Shown: one piece after another, positions 25,975 through 34,574 of the stretch
How the letters are laid out: the number at the start of each line of letters is the position of its first letter
Numbering within the stretch: the stretch's first letter is position 1
DNA from: an uncultured Prevotellaceae bacterium
Lineage (GTDB): Bacteria > Bacteroidota > Bacteroidia > Bacteroidales > Bacteroidaceae
Direction: 5' to 3'
Length of the DNA stretch: 64,000 nucleotides
Assembly (NCBI GenBank): GCA_946406435.1
Contig: CAMJKP010000005.1
Span: forward strand, 25,813-89,812
The notes under the pieces: generated by a model
Database searches by the model: none
Told to the model about the DNA's origin: nothing
What the model saw: the letters and a program-made list of their open reading frames with translations, nothing else
Translations under genes and position numbers: made by a program

Positions 25975-26035
25975 TCCAATTCAAGTCCAATTCAGCTCCA
26001 ATTCAAGTCCAATCCAAGTCCAATTCAGAATTGGA
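25975..26035. repeat. 11-bp tandem TCCAATTCAAG repeat
   Basis: Five units at exact 11 bp spacing from 25975 (TCCAATTCAAG, TCCAATTCAGC, TCCAATTCAAG, TCCAATCCAAG, TCCAATTCAG) ending in AATTGGA, the inverted core. Different sequence but same period as the AACGGACTTAC family. The remainder of the 24980-26250 spacer shows no gene. Confidence 0.85.
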
Positions 26036-26128
26036 GATTTATTGTCTTTGTAATGTAATAGCTTTTAGCGTGCTCCTTATAAAAAATCTTATTTGTTATT
26101 TTTTTTGAGCAAAAAGGAGAGTGAAAAT

Positions 26129-26159
26129 TTTGAAGTGTAGAAAATAATTCTTATCTTTG
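26129..26159 (+). promoter_or_regulatory. Promoter for LRR protein
   Basis: TTTG (26129-26132), 19 bp, TATCTTTG (26152-26159), about 90 nt before ATG 26251. Confidence 0.7.
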
Positions 26160-26250
26160 TACCCATATAAAACATGTATACAATCATCCTTTTGATTAAT
26201 CTATGCTATAATAATAAAAATCCTAATAAACAATTAATACCACAACAAAT

Positions 26251-28305
26251 ATGGAAGGCTATTCATACCTAAAATTTGATGAAGCAGGCAAGAAAGTTGT
26301 CGGTTGTGATAAGAATGTCGCAAAAGTCGTGATACCTGAATGGGTGACATGCATTGCAAGTTGGGCATTTAAGAACTGTACCTCCCTTACCTCGATAGTG
26401 ATTCCGAATAGTGTGACAAAAATTGAGGAAGAGGTATTTGCAAATTGTACCTCCCTTGCCTTGATTGAGATTCCGAATAGTGTGAAAAGTATTGGAAATA
26501 ATGCATTCGAGGGTTGTACATCTCTTACCTCCATAGAAATTCCGAATACTCTGACAATAATTGGAAATGAGACTTTCCGGAGATGTACTTCTCTTACTTT
26601 TGTTAAGATACCTGATAGCGTAATAAGAATAGGAACGTATGCATTCCTAGGCTGTGAATCTCTTATTTCTATAGAGATTCCTAAAAGTGTGACAGATATT
26701 GGTAGTTTTGCATTCTATGGCTGTAAATCCCTTACCTCTATAACGATTCCAGATAGTGTGACTGACATTGGAGGAGGTACTTTTCAAGGCTGCAAATCTC
26801 TTACCACTATAGATATTCCAAATAGAGTGACAAACATTAGGTGTGAATTGTTTTCTGGCTGTTCTTCTCTTATTTCGATAGAGATTCCTAAAAGTGTTAC
26901 AAACATTGCAAAGAAAGCATTCGAGGGTTGCACCTCTCTTACCTCCGTCCATATTCCTGATAGCGTGACAAGAATTGGGGATGAAGCATTCTCAGGTTGT
27001 AGTTCTCTTATCTCTATTTATATTCCTAATAGCGTGATAAGTTTAGGTGATGAGATATTCACAGGTTGCTCTTCTCTTATATCTTTAGTACAAGATAACA
27101 AAAAAGACAGGATTTTTGCCTGTCATGATAAGAATGTGTCAAGAGTTGTCATACCTAAAGGTGTGACATGTATTGGGAATTATGCGTTGTTTGGATGCTC
27201 AAGTCTTACTTTTATAGAAATACCGAGTAGCGTGACTAGTATTGGAACGTTTGCATTTCATAAATGTAAATCCCTTTCTTTCATAGCAATTCCGAATAGC
27301 GTGATAAAAATTGGCGGGTGGGCTTTTTCTGGTTGTTCCTCTCTTATTTCTATTGATATTCCTGATAGCGTGACTAGCATTGGAAGGGGGGCATTTGAAT
27401 TCTGTTCTTCTCTTACTTCTGTTAAGATTCCGAATTCCCTGACGAACATAGGAATGGAGGTTTTCTCTGGTTGCTCATCCCTTACTTCAATCAAGATTCC
27501 TGATGGTGTGATAAGTATTGGATGTTTGGCATTTCATGGATGTTCTTCTCTTAGTTCTATTGAGATTCCTGATAGTGTGACAAGTATTGAAGATGGAGCA
27601 TTTTCAGGTTGTTCCTCCTTAAAAAATGTTTGTGTTTCAACTAATAACAAATGTTTTACAATAATTGACGGCGTATTATATTCAAAAACTCTTACGGAAC
27701 TTGTATTTTGCCTCTCAGAAAAGACGGGGGCATACAAAATCCCTGATGGTGTGACTAATATAGGATATGGTGCATTCGAGGGCTGTACCTATCTTACTAC
27801 GATAGATATTCCTGACTGCGTGACAAACATTGGAGACTATGCATTTGAGGATTGCTCATCCCTTATCACGATAAGGATTCCAAATAATGTGAAAAAAATT
27901 GGATGGGGAACATTCAGAGGCTGCACCTCACTTATATCTATTAATATTCCGAATAATGTGACAAGCATTGAAAATGATGCCTTTTCTGGCTGTTCTTCTC
28001 TTATATTTATAGAGGTTCCTGATAGTGTGATAAGCATTGGAGATGATGCATTTGATGGCTGTACCTCCCTAACCTCTATTAAGATTTCAAATAGTGTGAT
28101 TAATATTGGAGATATGGTATTCTATGGTTGTATCAATCTAAAGGAAATACATTTGCGTAATGAACATCCAGAAGATATTGAAATTAATGGTGATCCGTTT
28201 TTTGATTTAACCGACTGTACTCTGTATGTTCCTATCGGTGCAGAAGATGCATATAGGTATGATTTTCGATTTAAAGGTTTCAAGGAAATAAAGACAGAGC
28301 GATGA
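26251..28305 (+). CDS. BspA-type leucine-rich repeat protein (LRR_5), 24 repeats
   Basis: A 684-residue solenoid. I count 24 copies of a 23-residue unit, consensus IPxSVTxIGxxAFxGCxSLTSIx, in three runs (11, 7 and 6) separated by the insert QDNKKDRIFACHDKNVSRVV and by a BspA-type island with ITDGVLYSK-like text (IIDGVLYSKTLTELVFCL). The C-terminal cap has LYVPIGAEDAYRYD. Unlike most BspA proteins it has no signal peptide (MEGYSYLKFDEAGKKV) and no C-terminal sorting tail, so export is not evident. It would be a protein-interaction scaffold; partner unknown. Flanked by repeat-rich spacers and with its own promoter. Confidence 0.88.
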   Translation: MEGYSYLKFDEAGKKVVGCDKNVAKVVIPEWVTCIASWAFKNCTSLTSIVIPNSVTKIEEEVFANCTSLALIEIPNSVKSIGNNAFEGCTSLTSIEIPNTLTIIGNETFRRCTSLTFVKIPDSVIRIGTYAFLGCESLISIEIPKSVTDIGSFAFYGCKSLTSITIPDSVTDIGGGTFQGCKSLTTIDIPNRVTNIRCELFSGCSSLISIEIPKSVTNIAKKAFEGCTSLTSVHIPDSVTRIGDEAFSGCSSLISIYIPNSVISLGDEIFTGCSSLISLVQDNKKDRIFACHDKNVSRVVIPKGVTCIGNYALFGCSSLTFIEIPSSVTSIGTFAFHKCKSLSFIAIPNSVIKIGGWAFSGCSSLISIDIPDSVTSIGRGAFEFCSSLTSVKIPNSLTNIGMEVFSGCSSLTSIKIPDGVISIGCLAFHGCSSLSSIEIPDSVTSIEDGAFSGCSSLKNVCVSTNNKCFTIIDGVLYSKTLTELVFCLSEKTGAYKIPDGVTNIGYGAFEGCTYLTTIDIPDCVTNIGDYAFEDCSSLITIRIPNNVKKIGWGTFRGCTSLISINIPNNVTSIENDAFSGCSSLIFIEVPDSVISIGDDAFDGCTSLTSIKISNSVINIGDMVFYGCINLKEIHLRNEHPEDIEINGDPFFDLTDCTLYVPIGAEDAYRYDFRFKGFKEIKTER

Positions 28306-28445
28306 TAGGCTTGTCTGCTTCGGATCTCGTTTAGTGAATCTTCCGTAATGCCATTGTTGTTCCTTCGTTTGTTATTCGCTCCTGAAGCGAAGGAACAGCG
28401 AAGGATCGACGAAAAAAGAAACGATTTATCTCCTAAACAATTCCC

Positions 28446-28532
28446 CACCAAATCCCTTGCAAACCCCATTTTTCTCCCATTGCTGGGAACGGACTCATAA
28501 CGGCTTCACAACGGACTCACTACGGAGGCATA
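28446..28532. repeat. 11-bp-periodic element, copy 3
   Basis: CCCATTTTTCTCCCATTGCT followed by 11 bp units from 28488: AACGGACTCAT, AACGGCTTCAC, AACGGACTCAC, TACGGAGGCAT. The CCCATTTTTC-CCCATT lead-in matches copy 2 at 25291. Confidence 0.8.
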
Positions 28533-28554
28533 ACATAGGATTGGTTTTACATGA

Positions 28555-28685
28555 AAATTTCAATTATTTCAATAATTTCAATTAAATATGGGCATACCCA
28601 ATAGTTTATACCATACTCTAAACGGATTTACACTCTGAATATGTGCGTCCTTTTTTTATTGAAATTATTGAAATAATTGAAATTT
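28555..28685. repeat. Inverted repeat of 9 bp TTTCAATAA units
   Basis: Perfect 28 bp arms (28555-28582 and 28658-28685), each made of three 9 bp units of the AATTTCAAT / TATTTCAAT type, around a 75 bp centre. It lies between the convergent LRR and clpA genes, ends 14 bp from the clpA stop, and could end transcription in both directions. Confidence 0.85.
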
Positions 28686-28699
28686 GTCGAACTCAATTA

Positions 28700-31210
28700 T
28701 CAATTAATAATTTTCAATTGATTGTCGTTTTCAACGACAACCTTCGCTTCTCCGCCTTTCTTCAACTTGCCGAAGAGGATTTCTTCCATGAGAATTGGCG
28801 TGAGGTATTGCTGAATGACTCTGTCCATCTCGCGTGCTCCATATTGCTTGGTGAATCCCTTGGTAAGAAGGAATTCGTGTGCTTGTGGGGTGAGAGTCAT
28901 GGTCACGTTCTTGGCTGCAAGACGTTGTGAGAGCTGACGGAGTTTCTTGTCAAGGATGAGCGTTGCCATAGTCTTGTCCATCTCGTTGAATACGACTGTA
29001 CCAGAGAGACGGTTGAGGAACTCAGGCTTGAAGGTCTTCTTTACCGTCTGGAGCATAGCCTGTCCCTTGCTAAGTCCACCTCCGAAACCGATACCTGCCT
29101 GTCCTGCAAACTGGGCTCCTGCATTTGATGTCATGATGAGAATCACGTTACGGAAGTCTGCCTTGTTGCCTTTGTTGTCGGTAAGTCGGGCATAATCCAT
29201 TACTTGAAGCAAGATGTTGTAAATATCTGTGTGTGCCTTCTCTATCTCATCAAGTAAGAGCACGCAATTAGGTGTCTTGCGGATGGCATCCGTCAACAGA
29301 CCACCTTCCTCATAACCTACATATCCCGCAGGAGAGCCTATGAGTTTTGAGATGGTATGCTTCTCGGTATATTCACTCATATCAAAGCGTATGAGCTCTA
29401 CGCCAAGCTCACGTGCCAATACCTTGCAGACCTCTGTCTTACCCACGCCAGTAGGACCGACGAATAGGAGAGAGGCGATAGGTTTGTCAGGCTCCATAAG
29501 TCCGGCTTTTGACATCATAACGGAACGCACCACCTTCTTGATAGCCTCATCCTGACCATAGATATCGCTACTTATGCGCTTGTCGAGATCCTTCAAGGCA
29601 TCGTTGCTCTCGCTTGCAAGAGCGTTTGCGTCAATACGGCAAACCTCTATGAGAATCTTCTTTATAATATCCTTGCTAACCTTCTGATAGCGTGGCGCTT
29701 TAGGCTCTCCGCTCTTGTTAAGGAGCGGATTCTGTTGCAGATAAGCTCCAGCCTCATCGATGATGTCAATAGCCTTATCTGGAAGGAAACGGTCGCAGAT
29801 ACGTGCATCGCTCTGTTCAACGGCATATTTCACAGCCTCCTCATCATACTTCACACCATGGTGCTTCTCGTAGATAGGGAGTAGGGCAGAGATAATCTGG
29901 ATAGTCTCATCTACGGATGGTTCCTTGATGTCAATCTGTCCGAATCGGCGTGCTATTGCCTTGTGCTTGGCAAACGACTTGTTGTAGTCCTGATATGTGG
30001 TAGAGCCGATGAAGCGGATGCTGCCATCCTCAAGGTAAGGTTTCAGCATCTCTGCGGCATTCATAGAGCTATTACCGCCACCTGTATCGCAGATGGTGTG
30101 AATCTCGTCTATATAGAGAATGGCATTTCCCTTTGCCTTTGCTCCGTCAAGAACTTCCTTGACACGCCTCTCGAACTCTCCGTGGTAGCTTGCTCCGGCA
30201 ACAAGAGAAGCCATATCCATGCCATATATCACCTTATCGGATATAGATTCAGGCACATTACCTTCAGCTATCATCTTTGCAAGACCATAGATGAGGGCGG
30301 TTTTGCCAACACCAGCTTCGCCTATGAAGATAGGGTTGTTCTTGTCCTTACGGCAAAGTATGCGGATGGTATGCTCCAGTTCCTTCTGTCGTCCGATAAG
30401 CGGATTCCTGTTGACGTATTCCTCACTTATGTTGGTGAGATACTGCTCCCAAGGCTCTTTCTTCTGCTGAGGTTGGCTCTGGGATTCGTCCTGCTTATGG
30501 ATTTCCATAGACTGTAAAGAACCGAGCAGTCGGTTTGCACTTGCCATGAGCTTGTCGTATATGGCTGTGCCTGAGAGATCAACCTTCTTGCCGTTGATAT
30601 AAGCCTCAGCATGTACCTGTGGCTTGTTAGCTTCTGCAGTCTCATCTTCAGCCTCATCATCAATACTTTCAGCCTCAGGAGTTTCCTCATATTGGCTATA
30701 GAAGAGGTTGATGTTCTTGAACCAGTCTTTCTTGAAGGTGATATACTTGTTCAGAATATACTGAGCCATGCTATGCTTAAGTTCGTTAAGCATATACATA
30801 ACTTCAAGGATAGTGCCGTGCTGCAAAGAGTCTGCGGTTACTTCCGTCTGACCGAGGTCCTTGATATGCTCTTTCGTCTTAGACATGGCGAAATGCTGAA
30901 GACGCTGAACAATCTCGTTGAGATTTGTTGAGAGCATAGGAATGTATTCCTCATCATCAGGAACAGCATCGATGCTTATAATATAACCAAACAGTTCGTT
31001 GTGCATTTCATCGATATCCACGTCTGCAATCTCACAGAACGACATAAATGCCGCCTGATAGGAAATGGCATATAGGAGATGCTCAGGAGTAATGAATTCT
31101 GAGCGGAACTTAGTAGCATCATCCAAAGCAACTTGGAGGGCTCGATTTAGGCTTTCGGTGAAATAGTTGGTTTCTATGTCGTATATAGGATGTATCATAA
31201 CTATTGACAT
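28700..31210 (-). CDS. clpA: ATP-dependent Clp protease ATP-binding subunit ClpA
   Basis: AAA+ unfoldase that feeds substrates to ClpP. About 836 residues: N-terminal Clp_N repeats (FTESLNRALQVALDD, FITPEHLLYAI), linker, D1 ATPase with Walker A GEAGVGKTAL (Lys303) and Walker B ILYIDEIHTI, D2 ATPase with GPTGVGKTEV (Lys591) and VLLLDEIEKAH, and a C-terminal ClpB_D2-small domain ending after FGKLKKGGE. No ClpB-type middle coiled coil, so ClpA rather than ClpB. Start choices are ATG 31231, 31210 and 31198; I take 31210 because it follows an A-rich stretch, but 31198 is equally possible. Directly downstream of clpS on the same strand, the expected pairing. Confidence 0.93.
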   Translation of the reverse strand: MSIVMIHPIYDIETNYFTESLNRALQVALDDATKFRSEFITPEHLLYAISYQAAFMSFCEIADVDIDEMHNELFGYIISIDAVPDDEEYIPMLSTNLNEIVQRLQHFAMSKTKEHIKDLGQTEVTADSLQHGTILEVMYMLNELKHSMAQYILNKYITFKKDWFKNINLFYSQYEETPEAESIDDEAEDETAEANKPQVHAEAYINGKKVDLSGTAIYDKLMASANRLLGSLQSMEIHKQDESQSQPQQKKEPWEQYLTNISEEYVNRNPLIGRQKELEHTIRILCRKDKNNPIFIGEAGVGKTALIYGLAKMIAEGNVPESISDKVIYGMDMASLVAGASYHGEFERRVKEVLDGAKAKGNAILYIDEIHTICDTGGGNSSMNAAEMLKPYLEDGSIRFIGSTTYQDYNKSFAKHKAIARRFGQIDIKEPSVDETIQIISALLPIYEKHHGVKYDEEAVKYAVEQSDARICDRFLPDKAIDIIDEAGAYLQQNPLLNKSGEPKAPRYQKVSKDIIKKILIEVCRIDANALASESNDALKDLDKRISSDIYGQDEAIKKVVRSVMMSKAGLMEPDKPIASLLFVGPTGVGKTEVCKVLARELGVELIRFDMSEYTEKHTISKLIGSPAGYVGYEEGGLLTDAIRKTPNCVLLLDEIEKAHTDIYNILLQVMDYARLTDNKGNKADFRNVILIMTSNAGAQFAGQAGIGFGGGLSKGQAMLQTVKKTFKPEFLNRLSGTVVFNEMDKTMATLILDKKLRQLSQRLAAKNVTMTLTPQAHEFLLTKGFTKQYGAREMDRVIQQYLTPILMEEILFGKLKKGGEAKVVVENDNQLKIIN

Positions 31211-31240
31211 TTTTTCATGTACAATGTACAAGTGGTTGTT

Positions 31241-31546
31241 TTAGCTTTCTTCTATTGTAAGTTGTAAGGGGAAATTGTTTGCTTTTGCGAGGTTCATGGT
31301 GTAGTTGGCTTTGCTTTGGGCTATATCTTGGGAATAAGTGCCGACGACTGCGCTTCCTTCATTATGAACCTTGAGCATTAGTGTTTCTGCATCTTCCTCG
31401 CTTTTTCTGAAAATTCTAACAAGAACGTAAACTACAAAGTCCATAGTTGTAACGTCATCATTATGCATGATGACATTGTACATGGGCGGTTCCTTTAGCT
31501 TGAACTGTGTATGTTTACTACGGATTGTTCTTGTCTGTGTACTCAT
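31241..31546 (-). CDS. clpS: ClpS adaptor protein
   Basis: Adaptor that delivers N-end-rule substrates to ClpA. 101 residues with the ClpS core: PPMYNVIMHNDDVTTMDFVVYVL (the N-D-D loop that contacts the N-degron), F-R-K-S.. and GSAVVGTYSQDIAQSKANY (equivalent of the VCG/GxYPxDVAE-K region). The disordered N-terminus (about 20 residues) is normal. It is the first gene of a clpS-clpA operon, about 30 nt apart. Confidence 0.93.
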   Translation of the reverse strand: MSTQTRTIRSKHTQFKLKEPPMYNVIMHNDDVTTMDFVVYVLVRIFRKSEEDAETLMLKVHNEGSAVVGTYSQDIAQSKANYTMNLAKANNFPLQLTIEES

Positions 31547-31618
31547 GTTTATTTTCGAATCATCTGATTCCGCCTCAAAGGGTTAAGGCGGGGAAATGAG
31601 TTTTTGATTTGTTGAATG

Positions 31619-31626
31619 CAAAAATA
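31619..31626 (-). promoter_or_regulatory. -7 box for clpS-clpA
   Basis: CAAAAATA reads TATTTTTG on the minus strand, about 75 bp before the clpS start. A small hairpin CCGCCT/AGGCGG (31570-31592) lies in the leader. The rest of the 31547-31941 spacer is AT-rich and holds only this and the divergent promoter. Confidence 0.4.
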
Positions 31627-31825
31627 TATAAATTAATTGAAAAAAAAAAGTTTTTTTACGATTTTTCCACTTTATTTGTGAAATAGTAATAAAATGTAAG
31701 TAAAAATTGAATTTTTGTACGTTTTTTGTTGATTTTCAATGTTATTTGATAGGATTAATCCGCTCTTAAATTATAAATTGCAGCATAAATCAGACTAAAA
31801 TTTCAAATTGTTGTGGAAATAATTC

Positions 31826-31854
31826 TTTGTTTTCAAAAAAATATTGTACTTTTG
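31826..31854 (+). promoter_or_regulatory. Promoter for GH29 gene
   Basis: TTTG (31826-31829), 17 bp, TACTTTTG (31847-31854). Confidence 0.6.
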
Positions 31855-31941
31855 CGATATAACTTAAGCAATAGCACGTTTAATTAAATCATAAAATACG
31901 GAGAAAAAGGTAAAAGTAAGGTTTGTTTGACTTAACCCCTA

Positions 31942-33687
31942 ATGTTTATGAATAAGATAGTGACAATATTATTATGTGGCTTGCTCGTTTCTGGCATTTC
32001 CACGGCTCAGTCTCTTCTGCCACCAATGCCTTCGGTTGCACCAGCCAAGAATGTTGGTTCGGTAGAAATGGGTAATAGTGATAAGTTTGAGGAGGTTCAG
32101 CTTGACCTTCCTATTACGGATGGTCCGTTCAAACCAAATTGGCAGTCGATAGAGGCTAACTATCCTGGAACGCCTCAATGGCTTCGTGATGCAAAGTTTG
32201 GTATATGGGTGCATTTCGGGCCACAGGCAGCAGGGGAGAGTGGCGACTGGTATGCGCGTAATCTATATAAGGAGGATAATAATGCTTATGCCAATCATCT
32301 AAAGCGGTATGGGCATCCTTCGGAGGTGGGATATAAGGATGTGCTCAGGACATGGAATCCCGATAAACTTGATCCTGATGCTCTCACAAAGCTGTATCAG
32401 AAGGCTGGAGCACGTTTTCTGATGATACAAGGTGTTCATCATGATAACTACGACCTTTGGAACTCAAAGTATCAGCCTTGGAACTCTGTGAATATTGGTC
32501 CTAAGCGCGACATGCTAAGAGAATGGGCTGATGCCTGTCACGAGTATAATATGAGATATGGCGTAACCTTTCATCACGAATACACATGGTGGTGGTGGCA
32601 GACGGCTTTCGGTAGTGATAAGCAAGGGGATAAGGCTGGTGTTCCATACGATGGCCATTTGACGCTTGCCGACGGTAAGGGCAAGTGGTGGGAAGGCTAT
32701 GATCCACGAATGCTCTATGGCATAGACCTTCGTGAGTATGAAAGTGTTGATGCTATGGCACATACTGGCTGGTCGCCTCCAAAGGCTGGAATTTTTAGTC
32801 ATCATCTTGAATATGCCAACTGGTTTGCCAAGCAATGGGCTTTGCGAATAATGGATGTTACCGAGAACTACTCGCCCGACTTCATCTATACCGACGGTAC
32901 TGTTGAAGGACCGTTTACAGGCAATGGTACGGGTACGGGATATAAGTGTAATGCCATGCAAACGGTTATGGCAGATTATTACAACCGTCAGTTGAAGCAG
33001 AAGGGCTTTGTAGATGGCTTCTCTATCATCAAGTTCCGTCACCCAACGAACGGAGCCGTGAATACAGCCGAGTTCGATTTCCCTGATACTATCAATTCCA
33101 TACAGCCTTGGATTCGTGAGGCACCTGTTGGAGACTGGTTCTATGCCCCAAATTTTACCTATCATGCTGGTAGTATGATTCGCTTCATCATCGAGGCTAT
33201 TGCCCGAGACGGTAATGTTGCTCTAAATATCCCGATGCGTCCTGACGGAAGTATAGAGGAGGCATGTGTAAGAATGCTTGAGGATGTCGGTAAGTGGATG
33301 GATATCAATGGAGAGGCTGTATATGGCAGTAAGGCATGGAAGACTCTTGGAGAAGGTGAGATTATTAATGGCAAGTTGAAGAAACTGCCAGGAGGTAAAC
33401 TTGGAGGCGGACAGGCCCGTTTCAAGTTCGATGCCCAGGATATTCGCTTTACAGAGGGCAAGGACGGCTCTCTGTATGTCTTTACGATGGAGATACCTTC
33501 GGCAGAGCAAAAGGTTGTCGTTAAGTCAATGGCAAAGGATAAGGGCTATCTATCATCGGAAATTAAGGAGGTCCGTCTTCTTGGATATAACGGAAACGTG
33601 AGTTGGAAATATACCAATGAAGGGCTTGAGATTATCTATCCAAAGGATGCCCAGCTCTGCACATCTGCAGTTTTACGTATAAGATGA
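31942..33687 (+). CDS. GH29 alpha-L-fucosidase-like glycosidase
   Basis: Retaining alpha-L-fucosidase family enzyme, 581 residues, signal peptide ending GISTAQ. Landmarks: WLRDAKFGIWVHFGPQAAGE (start of the barrel), YQKAGARFLMIQGVHHDNYDLW (active-site His pair), and the nucleophile Asp318 in FIYTDGT. C-terminal beta-sandwich from about residue 470 (RFKFDAQDIRFTEGKDGSLYVF). ATG at 31942 or 31948 (MNK). Predicted to release fucose from plant xyloglucan/pectin or host glycans; the nearby GH43-GH28 fusion points to pectic or hemicellulosic side chains. Monocistronic, ended by a shared terminator. Confidence 0.88.
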   Translation: MFMNKIVTILLCGLLVSGISTAQSLLPPMPSVAPAKNVGSVEMGNSDKFEEVQLDLPITDGPFKPNWQSIEANYPGTPQWLRDAKFGIWVHFGPQAAGESGDWYARNLYKEDNNAYANHLKRYGHPSEVGYKDVLRTWNPDKLDPDALTKLYQKAGARFLMIQGVHHDNYDLWNSKYQPWNSVNIGPKRDMLREWADACHEYNMRYGVTFHHEYTWWWWQTAFGSDKQGDKAGVPYDGHLTLADGKGKWWEGYDPRMLYGIDLREYESVDAMAHTGWSPPKAGIFSHHLEYANWFAKQWALRIMDVTENYSPDFIYTDGTVEGPFTGNGTGTGYKCNAMQTVMADYYNRQLKQKGFVDGFSIIKFRHPTNGAVNTAEFDFPDTINSIQPWIREAPVGDWFYAPNFTYHAGSMIRFIIEAIARDGNVALNIPMRPDGSIEEACVRMLEDVGKWMDINGEAVYGSKAWKTLGEGEIINGKLKKLPGGKLGGGQARFKFDAQDIRFTEGKDGSLYVFTMEIPSAEQKVVVKSMAKDKGYLSSEIKEVRLLGYNGNVSWKYTNEGLEIIYPKDAQLCTSAVLRIR

Positions 33688-33699
33688 TATAGGCAATTA

Positions 33700-33790
33700 C
33701 TTCCGTTGTTCCTCCCTTGATCCTTCGCATTCCTCCGTACCAAAGTCGGTGCAAAGTCGGTGAGAGTGGGATTGTATAGCGGAGGTTCAT
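33700..33790. repeat. Spacer repeat with 11-bp units
   Basis: Contains TTGTTCCTCCC / CGGTACGGAGG-like inverted material and the direct pair AAAGTCGGTGC (33742) and AAAGTCGGTGA (33753), again 11 bp apart. Confidence 0.5.
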
Positions 33791-33823
33791 CGAGTTTGGT
33801 TAGGAGAATTAGCTATAAAAGAA

Positions 33824-33854
33824 ATAAGGAGTACAGGAAAACTGTACTCCTTAT
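33824..33854. terminator. Bidirectional terminator, GH29 / beta-barrel protein
   Basis: Perfect 13 bp stem ATAAGGAGTACAG (33824-33836) / CTGTACTCCTTAT (33842-33854) with a 5 nt loop, between two convergent genes. Confidence 0.8.
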
Positions 33855-33878
33855 AATGTATTATGTCAGATTTATAAA

Positions 33879-34400
33879 TTAGATTGTTACTTTTATGCCG
33901 AGAGTAAGGAAACCATCATTATAGTCATAACAGTAGTCACCATCATTGTTTATCCATTGGTATTTTGTCTCAACAAATCCTGCGATTTTAGGATTAATGT
34001 CATACTTGAGACCGCAACCAACGTTTATACCAAAGTTGAGATGTCCATCGTAATAGTCTTTATCGTCTACAGGATGGTGGTGATGGTGGTGTGGATCATC
34101 GATATGGTCCTTGAGGTTTGCATAGCAGAGAACGGCACCAGCGATAGGATATAATGTGAATTTATGGCCGAGGTCTATATTATAATGAAAATCAGCCTCA
34201 AAGTCGAAGTGTGTACCACAATCCCAGAAATAGATATTAGCACTTGGTGAGAACTCGAAATCGTTGCCGAGGTCTGCGGAAATACCAACGCCGACACCAA
34301 AGTCACCACGGAAGTTAGTCTTGAAATCAACGCTCTCTACCTGTGCCTTGGCAACGAATGCCACAGCACAAAGAATCACAGATAAAATGATCTTTTTCAT
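33879..34400 (-). CDS. Small outer-membrane beta-barrel protein
   Basis: 173 residues with signal peptide (cleavage after FVAKA, about residue 20) and alternating strands typical of OmpW/opacity-type eight-stranded barrels (GVGVGISADLGNDFEFSPSA, KFTLYPIAGAVLCYA, GFLTLGIKVTI ending in a hydrophobic strand). One loop is rich in Asp and His and includes six consecutive His (DDPHHHHHHPVDD, about residues 100-112), which could bind metal ions. Role unknown; similar proteins are common, abundant and structural. Confidence 0.78.
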   Translation of the reverse strand: MKKIILSVILCAVAFVAKAQVESVDFKTNFRGDFGVGVGISADLGNDFEFSPSANIYFWDCGTHFDFEADFHYNIDLGHKFTLYPIAGAVLCYANLKDHIDDPHHHHHHPVDDKDYYDGHLNFGINVGCGLKYDINPKIAGFVETKYQWINNDGDYCYDYNDGFLTLGIKVTI

Positions 34401-34510
34401 AATTGCTTTTTTGTTTTTGAATATTGCAAATTAATTTGTTATCTTAAATACTTTTCTATATCTAACGTAATGATTTGGCAATTATTGAAAGGGGGATAGT
34501 TAAAATATAC

Positions 34511-34552
34511 AAAGAAAAAACAACCCTTCCTAATTTATGTTAGGAAAGGTTG
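34511..34552 (-). terminator. Terminator of GH43-GH28 gene
   Basis: CAACCCTTCCTAA (34521-34533) / TTAGGAAAGGTTG (34540-34552), one mismatch, 6 nt loop; on the minus strand it is followed by a U-rich run (AAAGAAAAAA on the plus strand, 34511-34520). It is 22 bp beyond the stop codon. Confidence 0.85.
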
Positions 34553-34574
34553 CCAAATGTTATTGTTGTTTTCT

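Noticed and set aside
25226..26035. Possible CRISPR or iteron origin in the repeat-rich spacer
   Set aside because: Units are 11 bp or palindromic without unique spacers, and there is no cas, rep or DnaA-box cluster nearby.
26251..28305. Periodic 69 bp repeats that could suggest a repeat array
   Set aside because: The period is the 23-residue leucine-rich repeat of an intact coding sequence; there are no spacers of a CRISPR type.
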